Positions 17,735-26,461 of a stretch of 64,000 nt of DNA are shown here, piece by piece (the stretch's first letter is position 1; every line of letters begins with the position of its first letter). The translations under genes and the position numbers were made by a program. The notes under the pieces were generated by a model, which made no database searches, was not told the origin of the DNA, and saw only the letters and a program-made list of their open reading frames with translations. The DNA is from Streptomyces sp. V3I7 (lineage in GTDB: Bacteria > Actinomycetota > Actinomycetes > Streptomycetales > Streptomycetaceae), in assembly GCF_030817495.1 (NCBI RefSeq), contig NZ_JAUSZK010000001.1:2707001-2771000 (forward strand), read 5' to 3'.

Positions 17735-18817
17735 TTACAGGTCGGAAGAAAAGCGGAGCGCCCCCGCCGGGATGTGCGCGTCGCACCACACCCGTACCCC
17801 GTCCCGGAGTTCGTTGTCCGGGCCGATGACCGCTCCGTCGCCGACGACCACGCCGTCGAGGACCGAGCGTTCGCCGACGCGGGCGTGGGCGCCGATGAGG
17901 GAGTCGGTGATGACGGCGCCGGGTTCGACGACGGCGCCGGGGAGGATCGCGCTGCCGAAGACGCGCGCGCCCTCGGCGACGGACGCGCCCTCGCCGACCA
18001 CCGTGCCGCCCGTCAGCTTGGCGTCGGGCGCGACCGTCGCCGTCGGCAGGACCAGGCGGTCGCCGCAGCGGCCGGGCACGGCCGGGGAGGGGGCGCGGCC
18101 CAGGACCAGGTCGGCGGAGCCGCGGACGAAGGCGGCCGGGGTGCCGAGGTCGAGCCAGTACGTCGAGTCCACCATGCCCTGCAGATGGGCCCCTGCGGAC
18201 AGCAGGCCGGGGAAGGTCTCGCGCTCGACGGACACCACGCGGCCCGCCGGGATCGCGTCGATGACGGAGCGGCGGAAGACGTACGCGCCCGCGTTGATCT
18301 GGTCGGTGACGATCTCCTCGGGCGTCTGCGGCTTCTCCAGGAACGCCAGGACCCGGCCGGTGTCGTCCGTGGGGACGAGGCCGTACGCCCGCGGGTCGGT
18401 CACCTTGGTCAGGTACAGGGAGACGTCGGCGCCCGTCGAGGCATGCGTGCGCACCAGCGCCCCGATGTCCAGGCCGGTCAGGATGTCGCCGTTGAAGACC
18501 AGCACCGGCTCGTCGGGACCGGAGTGGAGGTGGGCGGCCGCGTTGCGGATCGCGCCGCCGGTGCCCAGCGGCTCCTCCTCCGTGACGTACTCGATGTGCA
18601 GGCCGAGCGCGGCACCGTCGCCGAAGTACGGCTCGAAGACCTCGGCGAGATAGCTGGTGGCGAGCACGATGTGCTCCACGCCCGCGGCTCGCGCCCGAGC
18701 CAGCTGATGGGTCAGGAACGGCACCCCGGCCGCGGGGACCATGGGCTTGGGCGTGTTGACCGTGAGCGGACGCAGCCGGGTGCCTTTGCCGCCGACCAGG
18801 AGGATCGCTTCTGTCAC
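17735..18817 (-). CDS. manC: mannose-1-phosphate guanylyltransferase-like NDP-sugar synthase
   Basis: A 360-residue nucleotidyltransferase plus left-handed beta-helix. The signature LVGGKGTRLRPLTVNTPKPM occurs at residues 7-26, the metal/nucleotide aspartate in VFNGDIL, and the sugar-binding EKP at about 156; residues about 255-350 are hexapeptide-repeat-like (TVVGEGASVAEGARVFGSA). By family and synteny it is ManC, making GDP-mannose for protein O-mannosylation and glycolipids. GDP-mannose is inferred: sequence alone cannot rule out glucose-1-phosphate as substrate. It lies divergent from nothing and downstream of the amidase on the same strand. Confidence 0.85.
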   Translation of the reverse strand: MTEAILLVGGKGTRLRPLTVNTPKPMVPAAGVPFLTHQLARARAAGVEHIVLATSYLAEVFEPYFGDGAALGLHIEYVTEEEPLGTGGAIRNAAAHLHSGPDEPVLVFNGDILTGLDIGALVRTHASTGADVSLYLTKVTDPRAYGLVPTDDTGRVLAFLEKPQTPEEIVTDQINAGAYVFRRSVIDAIPAGRVVSVERETFPGLLSAGAHLQGMVDSTYWLDLGTPAAFVRGSADLVLGRAPSPAVPGRCGDRLVLPTATVAPDAKLTGGTVVGEGASVAEGARVFGSAILPGAVVEPGAVITDSLIGAHARVGERSVLDGVVVGDGAVIGPDNELRDGVRVWCDAHIPAGALRFSSDL

Positions 18818-18980
18818 CTGTCGTCTCTGCTTCCTGCCGGGACCGGCCGAACTGTCTTTCGGCCGGCCAGTGTATGCAGACCGTGCGTCGACGCCCTCGA
18901 TGGCCGCGCGGTGTCCCGCGATATCGGCGTGCGGTTTCCCCCGACTGCTCCCCCGACGGCGGTGAACGGGTGACCGGGCC

Positions 18981-20324
18981 TCAGCGCCCCTGGTAGCGCG
19001 CCGCGGCCGAGCGGGCAGAGCCGAGCTTGGAGTACAGCCGCTTGCCGGGGCAGGTCGTGGCGAACCCGTCCCGATGGCCCGAGATCACGTTCAGTCGTAC
19101 GTTCTTCCCCTTTGGGTAGAGATTGCCACCCCCCGACTTCAGATATGTCTTGCCGCGGGGGTTGGCTCCGTAGAGGCCGAGCTTCCAGGCCGTCAGCTTG
19201 GCGACGGCGGTGACGGCGGAGGAGGACGGCTTGCTGGAGCCGAACGACCCGATCACCGCGATGCCCATGCTGTTGGTGTTGAAGCCGAGCGTGTGGGCGC
19301 CCATCACCGCCTTCGACACGCCCCCGGCGCGCCCCTCGTAGATGTTTCCGCACTTGTCGACGAGGAAGTTGTAGCCGATGTCCCGCCAGCCCATGCTCTT
19401 GACGTGGTAGCGGTAGATACTGCGGATGACGGACGGGGCCTGTGAGCACCGGTAGTTGTTGCCCGAGGCCGTGTGGTGCACGAAGGCGGCCTTGACCTTC
19501 TTCGTGTAGACGAAGCCCCTCTCCCGCAGGCTCTCGTCCGCGCCCCAGCCCCGCCGCGTCACGATCCGCGGGCGCGGCCCGATGTACGGCTTGACGCGCT
19601 CGCCCCCGGCCGGTTCCGCGGAACGCCGGGCGAGCAGGTCGCGTTCGGTGGCCTGCCGGCTGAGGGCCGGGATCTCGACGGCGCCTAGGGGGGCGACGTC
19701 GGTGTTGACGGCGGAGGCGGCGGTCGCGCCCTCGTCCAGGTACCCGGCGCGGGGGGCGTCGGCCGGGGAGCCCATGAGCGCGGGTTCCGCGCCGGGGTCG
19801 ACGAGTTCCAGTCGCAGCCCCGAGGGGAGCGGTGAGGTGAGGGTGCCGGCGCGGCCGTCGCCGGACGCGCCTTCGGCCCGCACCCGTACCTCCACGCCGT
19901 CTGAGTCGCCCACCCACAGCGGCGCCGTCGCGCCGTGCAGGCGCCCCGAGGAGCCTTCGGCGGTGCCCGGGTCGGCGCCGTGGTCGGCGTGCGTCTCGAC
20001 GGTCTGCCAGCCGGACCACGCACCGGTGGCGGCCGCGCGGGTACGGACCTGGACCCCGCCGTGCAGGGCGGTGGCCGGGTCGTCCCAGATGACGCCGACG
20101 AGCGAGAAGTGGCGTACGTCCCTGCGCTGCAGGCCCTGTTCGGTGACGGCGCCGAGGGCGCGGTCACGCCTGAGCGGGACCAGGGGCAGGGACTGAGTGG
20201 TGCCGGGAGCGGCACGGCCCGCCTGGGGCGCGGGTCTCGCGGGCGCAGCGGAAACGGGTGCGGCGGACAGGAGGAGGGCGGCCGCGCAGGTGACACCGAC
20301 CGAGGAGGTGAGGATTCCACGCAT
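18981..20324 (-). CDS. secreted peptidoglycan-recognition-type N-acetylmuramoyl-L-alanine amidase
   Basis: A 447-residue secreted zinc amidase. A signal peptide (MRGILTSSVGVTCAAALLLSA, cleaved near AAPVSAAPA) is followed by a linker and accessory region (about 30-240) and a C-terminal PGRP/amidase_2 domain: RRGWGADESL, AFVHHTASGNNY (zinc His), DIGYNFLVDKCGNIYEGRAGG, SGHRDGFATTCPG (zinc His and Cys). It cleaves the bond between MurNAc and L-Ala in peptidoglycan. It is upstream of manC on the same strand (163-bp gap) and divergent from the TIGR03089 gene. Confidence 0.92.
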   Translation of the reverse strand: MRGILTSSVGVTCAAALLLSAAPVSAAPARPAPQAGRAAPGTTQSLPLVPLRRDRALGAVTEQGLQRRDVRHFSLVGVIWDDPATALHGGVQVRTRAAATGAWSGWQTVETHADHGADPGTAEGSSGRLHGATAPLWVGDSDGVEVRVRAEGASGDGRAGTLTSPLPSGLRLELVDPGAEPALMGSPADAPRAGYLDEGATAASAVNTDVAPLGAVEIPALSRQATERDLLARRSAEPAGGERVKPYIGPRPRIVTRRGWGADESLRERGFVYTKKVKAAFVHHTASGNNYRCSQAPSVIRSIYRYHVKSMGWRDIGYNFLVDKCGNIYEGRAGGVSKAVMGAHTLGFNTNSMGIAVIGSFGSSKPSSSAVTAVAKLTAWKLGLYGANPRGKTYLKSGGGNLYPKGKNVRLNVISGHRDGFATTCPGKRLYSKLGSARSAAARYQGR

Positions 20325-20463
20325 GCCTCAGATCTTGTTCATATTCATACCTATCCGGCTATCCGGGAATTGACGGGCCGTCGGTTCCCGTTCGCCCGAA
20401 CCGGTGCGTCCCCGTGGCCTCGCCGCCCGGTGCGGCCGCACGCCGCCGCGTACGCTTGCCCGG

Positions 20464-21219
20464 GTGAACGCCACCGACCGCACCCCTGCCGACCTGCTGC
20501 GTTCCGCGCTCGCCGCGGACCCCGGACGCCCCCTGGTGACCTTCTACGACGACGCCACGGGCGAACGCGTCGAATTGTCCGTGGCCACCTTCGCCAATTG
20601 GGTGGCCAAGACCGCCAACCTCCTCCAGGGTGACCTCGCCGCCGAGCCCGGCGCCCGCGTCGCACTGCTGCTGCCCGCGCACTGGCAGACGGCGGTGTGG
20701 CTGCTGGCGTGCTCCTCGGTGGGCGCGCTCGCGGACGTGGACGGTGACCCGGCGGCCGCGGACATCGTCGTCAGCGGACCGGACTCGCTGGAGGCGGCGC
20801 GGGCCTGCCGCGGGGAGCGGGTCGCCCTCGCACTGCACCCCCTGGGCGGCCGATTCCCGCAGCCGCCGGAGGGCTTCCTCGACTACGCCGTCGAGGTGCC
20901 GAGCCAGGGCGACCGTTTCGCTCCGTTCGCTCCCGTCGACCCCGAGGAGCCCGCGCTGATCGTGGCCGGGGCGGAGCTGACGGGTGCGGAGGTCGTCGAG
21001 CGGGCGCGGGCGGACGCCCCGTCGCTGGACCTGACCGGCCCCGGCTCCCGGCTGCTGTCCGGGCTGCCGTACGACACCTGGGAGGGGCTGAGCGCCGGTC
21101 TGTACGCGCCGCTGGCCGCCGGCGGCTCGGTGGTGCTGTGCCGGAACCTGGACCGGCTGGGCGAGGACGCCCTGGCCAAGCGCATCGACAGCGAGCGGGT
21201 GTCGGCCACCCGCCACTGA
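20464..21219 (+). CDS. TIGR03089 family acyl-CoA synthetase-like protein
   Basis: A 251-residue actinobacterial protein resembling the N-terminal part of AMP-forming acyl-CoA synthetases (TIGR03089), with ARVALLLPAHWQTAVWLLACSSVGALADV as in that fold. It lacks the C-terminal subdomain and adenylate loops needed for full catalysis, so its role is unknown. GTG 20464 follows a TACGCT -10-like box (20451-20456) by 7 nt and has no ribosome site, so the mRNA is probably leaderless. It is divergent from the secreted amidase gene. Confidence 0.85.
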   Translation: MNATDRTPADLLRSALAADPGRPLVTFYDDATGERVELSVATFANWVAKTANLLQGDLAAEPGARVALLLPAHWQTAVWLLACSSVGALADVDGDPAAADIVVSGPDSLEAARACRGERVALALHPLGGRFPQPPEGFLDYAVEVPSQGDRFAPFAPVDPEEPALIVAGAELTGAEVVERARADAPSLDLTGPGSRLLSGLPYDTWEGLSAGLYAPLAAGGSVVLCRNLDRLGEDALAKRIDSERVSATRH

Positions 21220-21396
21220 CGCGGGCGCCCGGCCGGCGGGAGAGCGGCAGACGAGCGCCGTCGGCGGGAGAGCGGTCGCATTGTCGGGCAGCCTCTCCCT
21301 CCCCGCACCCCGAGCCGACCGGATTCACCCGGACGGCTCAGCACGGGCCGCCCTCGCGCCACCCCGGGGCCATCGTCGTAGGAGCAGGACGACACG

Positions 21397-21430
21397 CTCG
21401 TACGTCTCCTCGTACGTCTCCTCGTACGTC
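21397..21430. repeat. 12-bp tandem repeat, nearly three copies
   Basis: CTCGTACGTCTC is repeated from 21397, 21409 and 21421 (last copy 10 bp). Each unit holds the palindromic core CGTACG. It sits 20 bp before the GTG of the first LCP gene, so it may affect transcription or leader structure; role unproven. Confidence 0.8.
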
Positions 21431-21449
21431 ATGAGGGGTGGGCCCGCCC

Positions 21450-22778
21450 GTGACCGATGCCGCACGTTCGTCTCCCGGAGGCACCCACGGCCCGGGCGCG
21501 GGTGCCTCCGCCACCGGGGACGGGCTGATACGCCGGCACCGACGGCGGGTGACCCGGTGGGCGGCGCTGGGGCTCGGGGTCCTGCTCGTCGCGGCGGGCG
21601 GCGGCGGATGGGCGGTGTACACGAAGCTCAGCGGCAACATCACGGCCGACGAGGCGGCCGCCGCCGAGCTCGCCAAGTACGAGCGCGAGCGGCCCACGGC
21701 GCTGGTGCACGGCGCCCAGAACATCCTGGTGATCGGCTCCGACACCCGCAAAGGGGACGGCAACACCGGGTACGGCCGCGACACGGGCACCGAGCGCTCC
21801 GACACCGCGATCCTGCTGCACCTGGCCGCCGACCGGCGCAGCGCCACCGCCGTGTCCCTCCCCCGCGACCTGATGGTCGACGTCCCGAGCTGCGCCCGCC
21901 GTGGCGGCGGCCGCAGCGCCCAGGCGTTCGCGATGCTCAACTACGCCTACGAGGTGGGCGGTTCGGCCTGCACGATCCGCACCGTCGAGAAGCTGACGAA
22001 CGTTCGGATCGATCACCACATGGTCGTCGACTTCCACGGCTTCAAGGAGATGGTCGACGCCGTCGACGGGGTCGACGTGTGCCTGAGGAAGCCCATAGAC
22101 GACAAGGGCGCCAAGCTGAAGCTGCCCGCGGGGAAGGTCACGCTCGACGGCGAGCAGGCGCTCGGGTACGTCCGCGCACGCAAGTCGCTCGGCAACGGCA
22201 GTGACACGGACCGCATGAACCGCCAGCAGCAGTTCATGGCGGCGCTCGTGCACAAGGTGCGCGGCGAGGACGTACTGCTCAACCCGGTCAAGCTCTATCC
22301 GCTGCTGGACGCGGCCACGTCCTCGCTGACCACCGACCCCGACCTGGCCAGTCTGCGCGGTTTGTACCAACTCGTTCGCGGCGTGCGGGACATCCCTACG
22401 GAACGTGTGCAGTTCCTGACGGTTCCGAGGGAGTCGTACGCCTACAACGCCAATCGCGACCAGCTCGTGGAGCCGGCGGCCCGAAATCTCTTCGGGCGGC
22501 TGCGTTCCGACGCCCCACGTGGAGGTCGCGGGGAACGGGGCGCCGCGCTCTCCACAGGGCGCCCGTTCCGGGAGCGAGCCCTCCGACGGCCCTTCCCCCG
22601 CACCCACGTTCCGCGGGAACACCGCCGCCGAGAACGGGTGCGAGTAAAGCGAGCCCCAAAGCCACAAACTTCTGTTCAGGAAAATAGAACGGATTGCCCG
22701 GTTGTAGCCAGGTGTTGCACGGTTGCGTGTCCGTGGAATTCGTCACCGCCGTCGCTCGTCACTGAAGTGGCCGGATAG
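21450..22778 (+). CDS. LCP (LytR-CpsA-Psr) family glycopolymer transferase 1, apparent C-terminal frameshift
   Basis: Membrane phosphotransferase that attaches glycopolymers such as teichoic acid to peptidoglycan. GTG start after GAGGGG; short cytoplasmic N-terminus, one membrane span (WAALGLGVLLVAAGGGGWAV) and an extracellular LCP domain: NILVIGSDTR, SDTAILLHL, AVSLPRDLMVDVP, EQALGYVRAR. After residue about 355 the frame turns Arg-rich with a long odd tail. Removing one base near 22517 continues a natural Ser/Pro-rich tail ending TFRGNTAAENGCE at a TAA (22645-22647), a 398-residue protein whose Cys near the end matches its paralogues. So one extra base, real or a sequencing error, is likely; the true end is then 22647. 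Confidence 0.85.
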   Translation: MTDAARSSPGGTHGPGAGASATGDGLIRRHRRRVTRWAALGLGVLLVAAGGGGWAVYTKLSGNITADEAAAAELAKYERERPTALVHGAQNILVIGSDTRKGDGNTGYGRDTGTERSDTAILLHLAADRRSATAVSLPRDLMVDVPSCARRGGGRSAQAFAMLNYAYEVGGSACTIRTVEKLTNVRIDHHMVVDFHGFKEMVDAVDGVDVCLRKPIDDKGAKLKLPAGKVTLDGEQALGYVRARKSLGNGSDTDRMNRQQQFMAALVHKVRGEDVLLNPVKLYPLLDAATSSLTTDPDLASLRGLYQLVRGVRDIPTERVQFLTVPRESYAYNANRDQLVEPAARNLFGRLRSDAPRGGRGERGAALSTGRPFRERALRRPFPRTHVPREHRRRERVRVKRAPKPQTSVQENRTDCPVVARCCTVACPWNSSPPSLVTEVAG

Positions 22779-22899
22779 TGTGAGCGATCCGGTGCACCGC
22801 TCGCGAGATGCGTCCTGTGGTCGTGCGCCGTTTGAACGAGACCCGAGCGCCTTGTGGGGGCAAGGCGCCGCGTGGCCCCGACGGAGGATTCGGACAACC

Positions 22900-24660
22900 G
22901 TGGACGCGCAAAGCCGTGGGCGGGCGGACAACATCGATCCCGCAGACCAGTGGGTGTTCAATCCGAACACCGGCGAATACGAAATGCGACTGGCTCCTTC
23001 CGCACCGCAATCACCGGTGCCTGGGCCCCGCAGACGAGCTCCGCGGAATGCCGGCGGCGCGCCGCGTGGCCGCACGGCCGCGCCCGAGCGCGCACCGGGG
23101 CGAGGGGGCCGGGGCGAGGGCCGTGAGGTCCCGCCGCAGCGCAGTCGGCGCCGGGGCAGCGAGCCCGAGCCGCCGCCCGGGCGCCGCGGCCGGCGGACGG
23201 GCAACGCCAAGGGCAAGGCGAAGGCCAAGAAGGTCCTGCTGTGGACCGGCGGCACGATGGCGTTCGTGCTGGTCGCGGCCTCGGCGGCGGGCTACTTCTA
23301 TATCGAGCATCTCAACGACAACATCACGTCCGTCTCGGACGACGGTGCGAGCACCGGTGGCTTCCGTTCCGACAGGGCGATCAACATCCTGCTGATCGGC
23401 ACGGACAAGCGCACGGGCAAGGGCAACGAGGGCTACGGCGACAAGGGCAGCGTCGGGCACGCCGACACCAACATCCTGCTGCACGTCTCCAAGGACCGGT
23501 CGAACGCGACCGCGCTGAGCATCCCGCGCGACCTGATCGTGGACGTCCCGGACTGCCGGACCAGACAGGCCGATGGCACCGACAAGGTCATCCCGGGCAC
23601 AGACGGCGTCCGCTTCAACACGAGCCTCGGCCAGGACGGCCGTACGGCGAGCTGCACCATGCGCACGGTCACCGAGCTGACCGGCGTCAAGCCCGACGAC
23701 TTCATGATCGCCGACTTCAACGCGGTCAAGACGCTCTCGACGGCCGTGGGCGGTGTCGACGTATGCCTCAAGCACCCGGTGGACGACAAGTCCTCGCACC
23801 TCAAGCTGCCCGCGGGCAAGTCCACGGTCGAGGGCGAGCAGGCGCTGGCCTTCGTGCGCACCCGGCACTCCGTCGGCTTCGGCGGCGACCTGAGCCGGAT
23901 CGAGCTCCAGCAGCAGTTCCTCAGCTCGCTGATGCGCAAGCTGAAGGCCAACGACACCCTCACCAGCCCGTCGAAGATGCTGAAGCTGGCCGACGCCGGC
24001 ACCAAGGCCCTCACGGTCGACGACAAGCTGAAGGACATCGGCAAGCTCAAGGACCTGGGCCTGGAGCTGGGCAAGCTCGACCTGAAGAACCTGACGTTCA
24101 CCAAGGTGCCGGTCGTCGACAACCCGGCCGAGAAGGTGCCGACCACCGTCGTCCTCAACGACTCGCAGGCGCCCGAGGTCTTCGACGCGATCAAGAACGA
24201 CGTCTCCTTCACCGCGGTCAAGAAGAAGAAGGAGAAGCAGAAGAAGGACGCGGCCGCCGACCGCCTCAAGGGCTCGAAGGCCGACGCCTCCGAGGTGCGG
24301 GTGCGCATCATGAACGGCGGGGCCGCCGGCGGTTCGGCGCAGGACGTCCTGGAGTGGCTGCAGAACAGCGAGGGCGTCCTCAAGTCGGAGAACGCCGGCA
24401 ACGCCCCCGCCCCGCTCGACAAGACCACCCTCGAGTACGCCCCCGACCAGGCGGACCAGGCCCGCAGGCTGGCCGACATCATGGGGCTGCCGGGCTCCGC
24501 TCTGAAGCCGGGCGAGAGCGTGACCAACGCCCAGGGCCTGCCCACGATGTCGCTGACCCTGGGCAAGGACTTCAAGGGAGCGGGCGAGTCGCTCACCGCT
24601 CCGACGAAGGCTCCGGACGTGGAGAAGTCCACGGCCGACAAGGAGCAGTGCGCTTCGTAG
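22900..24660 (+). CDS. LCP family transferase 2 with LytR_C domain
   Basis: A 586-residue paralogue of the previous gene. N-terminal cytoplasmic part (about 1-110) with DPADQWVFNPNTGEYE and a basic, Arg/Gly-rich linker; one membrane span (VLLWTGGTMAFVLVAASAAGY); LCP domain (INILLIGTDKR, ADTNILLHVS, LSIPRDLIVDVPDC, EQALAFVRTRHS); then a Lys-rich linker and a LytR_C domain (VRVRIMNGGAAGGSAQDV onward), ending EQCAS. GTG 22900 is chosen from the conserved start VDAQSRGRADNIDPADQ; GGAGG lies 12 nt upstream. A stem terminator follows before the next LCP gene. Confidence 0.93.
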   Translation: MDAQSRGRADNIDPADQWVFNPNTGEYEMRLAPSAPQSPVPGPRRRAPRNAGGAPRGRTAAPERAPGRGGRGEGREVPPQRSRRRGSEPEPPPGRRGRRTGNAKGKAKAKKVLLWTGGTMAFVLVAASAAGYFYIEHLNDNITSVSDDGASTGGFRSDRAINILLIGTDKRTGKGNEGYGDKGSVGHADTNILLHVSKDRSNATALSIPRDLIVDVPDCRTRQADGTDKVIPGTDGVRFNTSLGQDGRTASCTMRTVTELTGVKPDDFMIADFNAVKTLSTAVGGVDVCLKHPVDDKSSHLKLPAGKSTVEGEQALAFVRTRHSVGFGGDLSRIELQQQFLSSLMRKLKANDTLTSPSKMLKLADAGTKALTVDDKLKDIGKLKDLGLELGKLDLKNLTFTKVPVVDNPAEKVPTTVVLNDSQAPEVFDAIKNDVSFTAVKKKKEKQKKDAAADRLKGSKADASEVRVRIMNGGAAGGSAQDVLEWLQNSEGVLKSENAGNAPAPLDKTTLEYAPDQADQARRLADIMGLPGSALKPGESVTNAQGLPTMSLTLGKDFKGAGESLTAPTKAPDVEKSTADKEQCAS

Positions 24661-24677
24661 TTTTCGTAGGTAACCCA

Positions 24678-24719
24678 ACGGGCCCGTCGTGCGTCTAACT
24701 CGACGCGGGACGGGCCCGT
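24678..24719 (+). terminator. intrinsic-type hairpin after LCP gene 2
   Basis: Arms 24678-24695 and 24702-24719 (outer part ACGGGCCCGT on both sides) pair over 18 bp with two mismatches around a 6-nt loop. No T-tract follows, as usual in Streptomyces. Confidence 0.75.
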
Positions 24720-24749
24720 GTCAGGTCCAGGGCGGGAGGGGCAGCGAAA

Positions 24750-26405
24750 TTGACGCAGAGCGGTGCACGAGGGGAGGCCTCCGCGGGCGGGGACACGATG
24801 TCACCCTCCCCGTGGAAGGGGCACGAAGACCCGGGCGGGCCCACGGGTGCAGGACACCCGGGCGGCTCGCGCTCCGGGGGACGGCGCCGCAGGCGGCGGG
24901 CCCTTCGCTGGTCGGCCACGGTTCTGGCGGTGGTGATAACGGGCACCGCCGGTGCCGGTTATCTCTACTACCGGCACCTCAACGGCAACCTCAGGAAGGA
25001 CGACCTGTTCCTCGGTGACGCCAAGGACAGGGCGGCCGCGCCGAAGGCGAACGCGGCCGGGCAGACCCCGCTGAACATCCTGCTGATCGGCTCGGACGCG
25101 CGCGACTCCGCGGAGAACCAGAAGCTCGGCGGCGCCCGGGACACCTTCAACACCCCTCCGCGCGCGGACGTCCAGATGCTGCTGCACGTCTCGGCGGACC
25201 GCAGCAACATGGCGGTCGTCAGCATGCCGCGCGACACCCTGGTGGACATCCCGCAGTGCACCGACCCCGACAACGGCAAGGTGTACGGCCCGCTCACCTC
25301 GACGATCACGAACGAGTCGCTGGGCCGCGGCGGTCCCGGCTGCACGGTCGCGGCCTGGGAGAAGCTCACCGACATCCACATCGACCACTTCATGATGATC
25401 GACTTCGCCGGTGTGGTGTCGATGGGCAACGCCATCGGCGGCGTACCGGTCTGCGTGGACGCCAACATCTACTCCCGCTCCTCCGACGGCCACGGCTCGG
25501 GACTGAAGCTGAAGGAGGGCACGACGTACATCAAGGGCCAGCGCGCCCTGCGGTGGCTGCGCACCCGCTACGGCTTCGAGGACAACACCGACATCGCGCG
25601 CGCCAAGGCGCAGCACCAGTACATGAACGCGATGGTCCGCCAGCTGCGCGAGAACGCCACGCTCAGCAGCCCGAACAAGCTGCGCAAGCTCGCCGAGACG
25701 GCCACCACGGCCCTGACCGTCGACACCGGCCTGGGATCCGTGGCGAAGCTGTACGACCTGAGCAACGAGCTCAAGAAGGTCCCCACCGACCGCATCACCA
25801 TGACGACCATGCCCTGGCAGTACTCCACGACCAACAGCGGCCGGGTCGTGCCCAGGCCGGGGGACGCGGAGAAGCTGTTCCGGCTCATCCGCGACGACAT
25901 CGCCCTGGACGGCAAGGACAAGAAGAAGCACTCGAAGGCGACGCCGGCCGCGACGGCGTCGGCGGACCCGGCCACGGCGGACGACCAGATCGCCGTACAG
26001 GTGCAGAACGGCACCCGCTCCGCCACCGAGGCGCCGGTCTCCGGGCGGGCGGCGGCGGTCAGCCAGCTGCTCGCCGGCAAGGGCTTCACCAAGGCGGTGG
26101 CGGACACCTCGGTGACTCCCAGCCAGGACACGACGGTGATCCGCTACCCGAGCGACGACCTGAAGGGCGACGCCCAGCAGGTCGCCAAGGCGCTCGGCCT
26201 GCCGGACGACGCCGTGGAGAAGTCGGCGTACGTCTCGGGCGTCACGCTGGTCGTCGGCGCCGACTGGCGCACGGGCACGACGTACACCGCGCCGCAGGAG
26301 GACGACACGACCCCGAAGACGGCCCAGGCCATCAACGGCGCGGACAAGTCCCAGTGCATGCACGTGAACCCGGCCTACACCTGGACGCCCGGCCCGACGG
26401 ACTGA
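24750..26405 (+). CDS. LCP family transferase 3 with LytR_C domain
   Basis: A 551-residue LCP paralogue. TTG 24750 is preceded by GGGAGGGG with 8-nt spacing. A basic RRRRRRALR patch precedes the membrane span (WSATVLAVVITGTAGAGYLY); the LCP domain shows LNILLIGSDARD, ADVQMLLHVS, VVSMPRDTLVDIPQC, and QRALRWLRTRYGF with the conserved Arg residues; a Lys-rich linker leads to a LytR_C domain (IAVQVQNGTRSATEAP). The tail KSQCMHVNPAYTW carries the near-terminal Cys seen in the sister proteins. Probably transferase of a cell-wall polymer; polymer identity unknown. Confidence 0.93.
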   Translation: MTQSGARGEASAGGDTMSPSPWKGHEDPGGPTGAGHPGGSRSGGRRRRRRALRWSATVLAVVITGTAGAGYLYYRHLNGNLRKDDLFLGDAKDRAAAPKANAAGQTPLNILLIGSDARDSAENQKLGGARDTFNTPPRADVQMLLHVSADRSNMAVVSMPRDTLVDIPQCTDPDNGKVYGPLTSTITNESLGRGGPGCTVAAWEKLTDIHIDHFMMIDFAGVVSMGNAIGGVPVCVDANIYSRSSDGHGSGLKLKEGTTYIKGQRALRWLRTRYGFEDNTDIARAKAQHQYMNAMVRQLRENATLSSPNKLRKLAETATTALTVDTGLGSVAKLYDLSNELKKVPTDRITMTTMPWQYSTTNSGRVVPRPGDAEKLFRLIRDDIALDGKDKKKHSKATPAATASADPATADDQIAVQVQNGTRSATEAPVSGRAAAVSQLLAGKGFTKAVADTSVTPSQDTTVIRYPSDDLKGDAQQVAKALGLPDDAVEKSAYVSGVTLVVGADWRTGTTYTAPQEDDTTPKTAQAINGADKSQCMHVNPAYTWTPGPTD

Positions 26406-26409
26406 GAAA

Positions 26410-26447
26410 CGTCCGCGGGCCCCGGTCGTGACCGAGACCCGCGGACG
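26410..26447. terminator. bidirectional hairpin between LCP gene 3 and GT2 gene
   Basis: Arms CGTCCGCGGG (26410-26419) and CCCGCGGACG (26438-26447) are perfectly complementary; the loop itself holds GGTC-GT-GACC. The flanking genes converge here. Confidence 0.8.
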
Positions 26448-26461
26448 GGCGACTCAGGGTC

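Noticed and set aside
22648..22899. Small gene between LCP genes 1 and 2
   Set aside because: Only the frameshifted tail of gene 1 and an upstream in-frame stretch of gene 2; no conserved product or start site.
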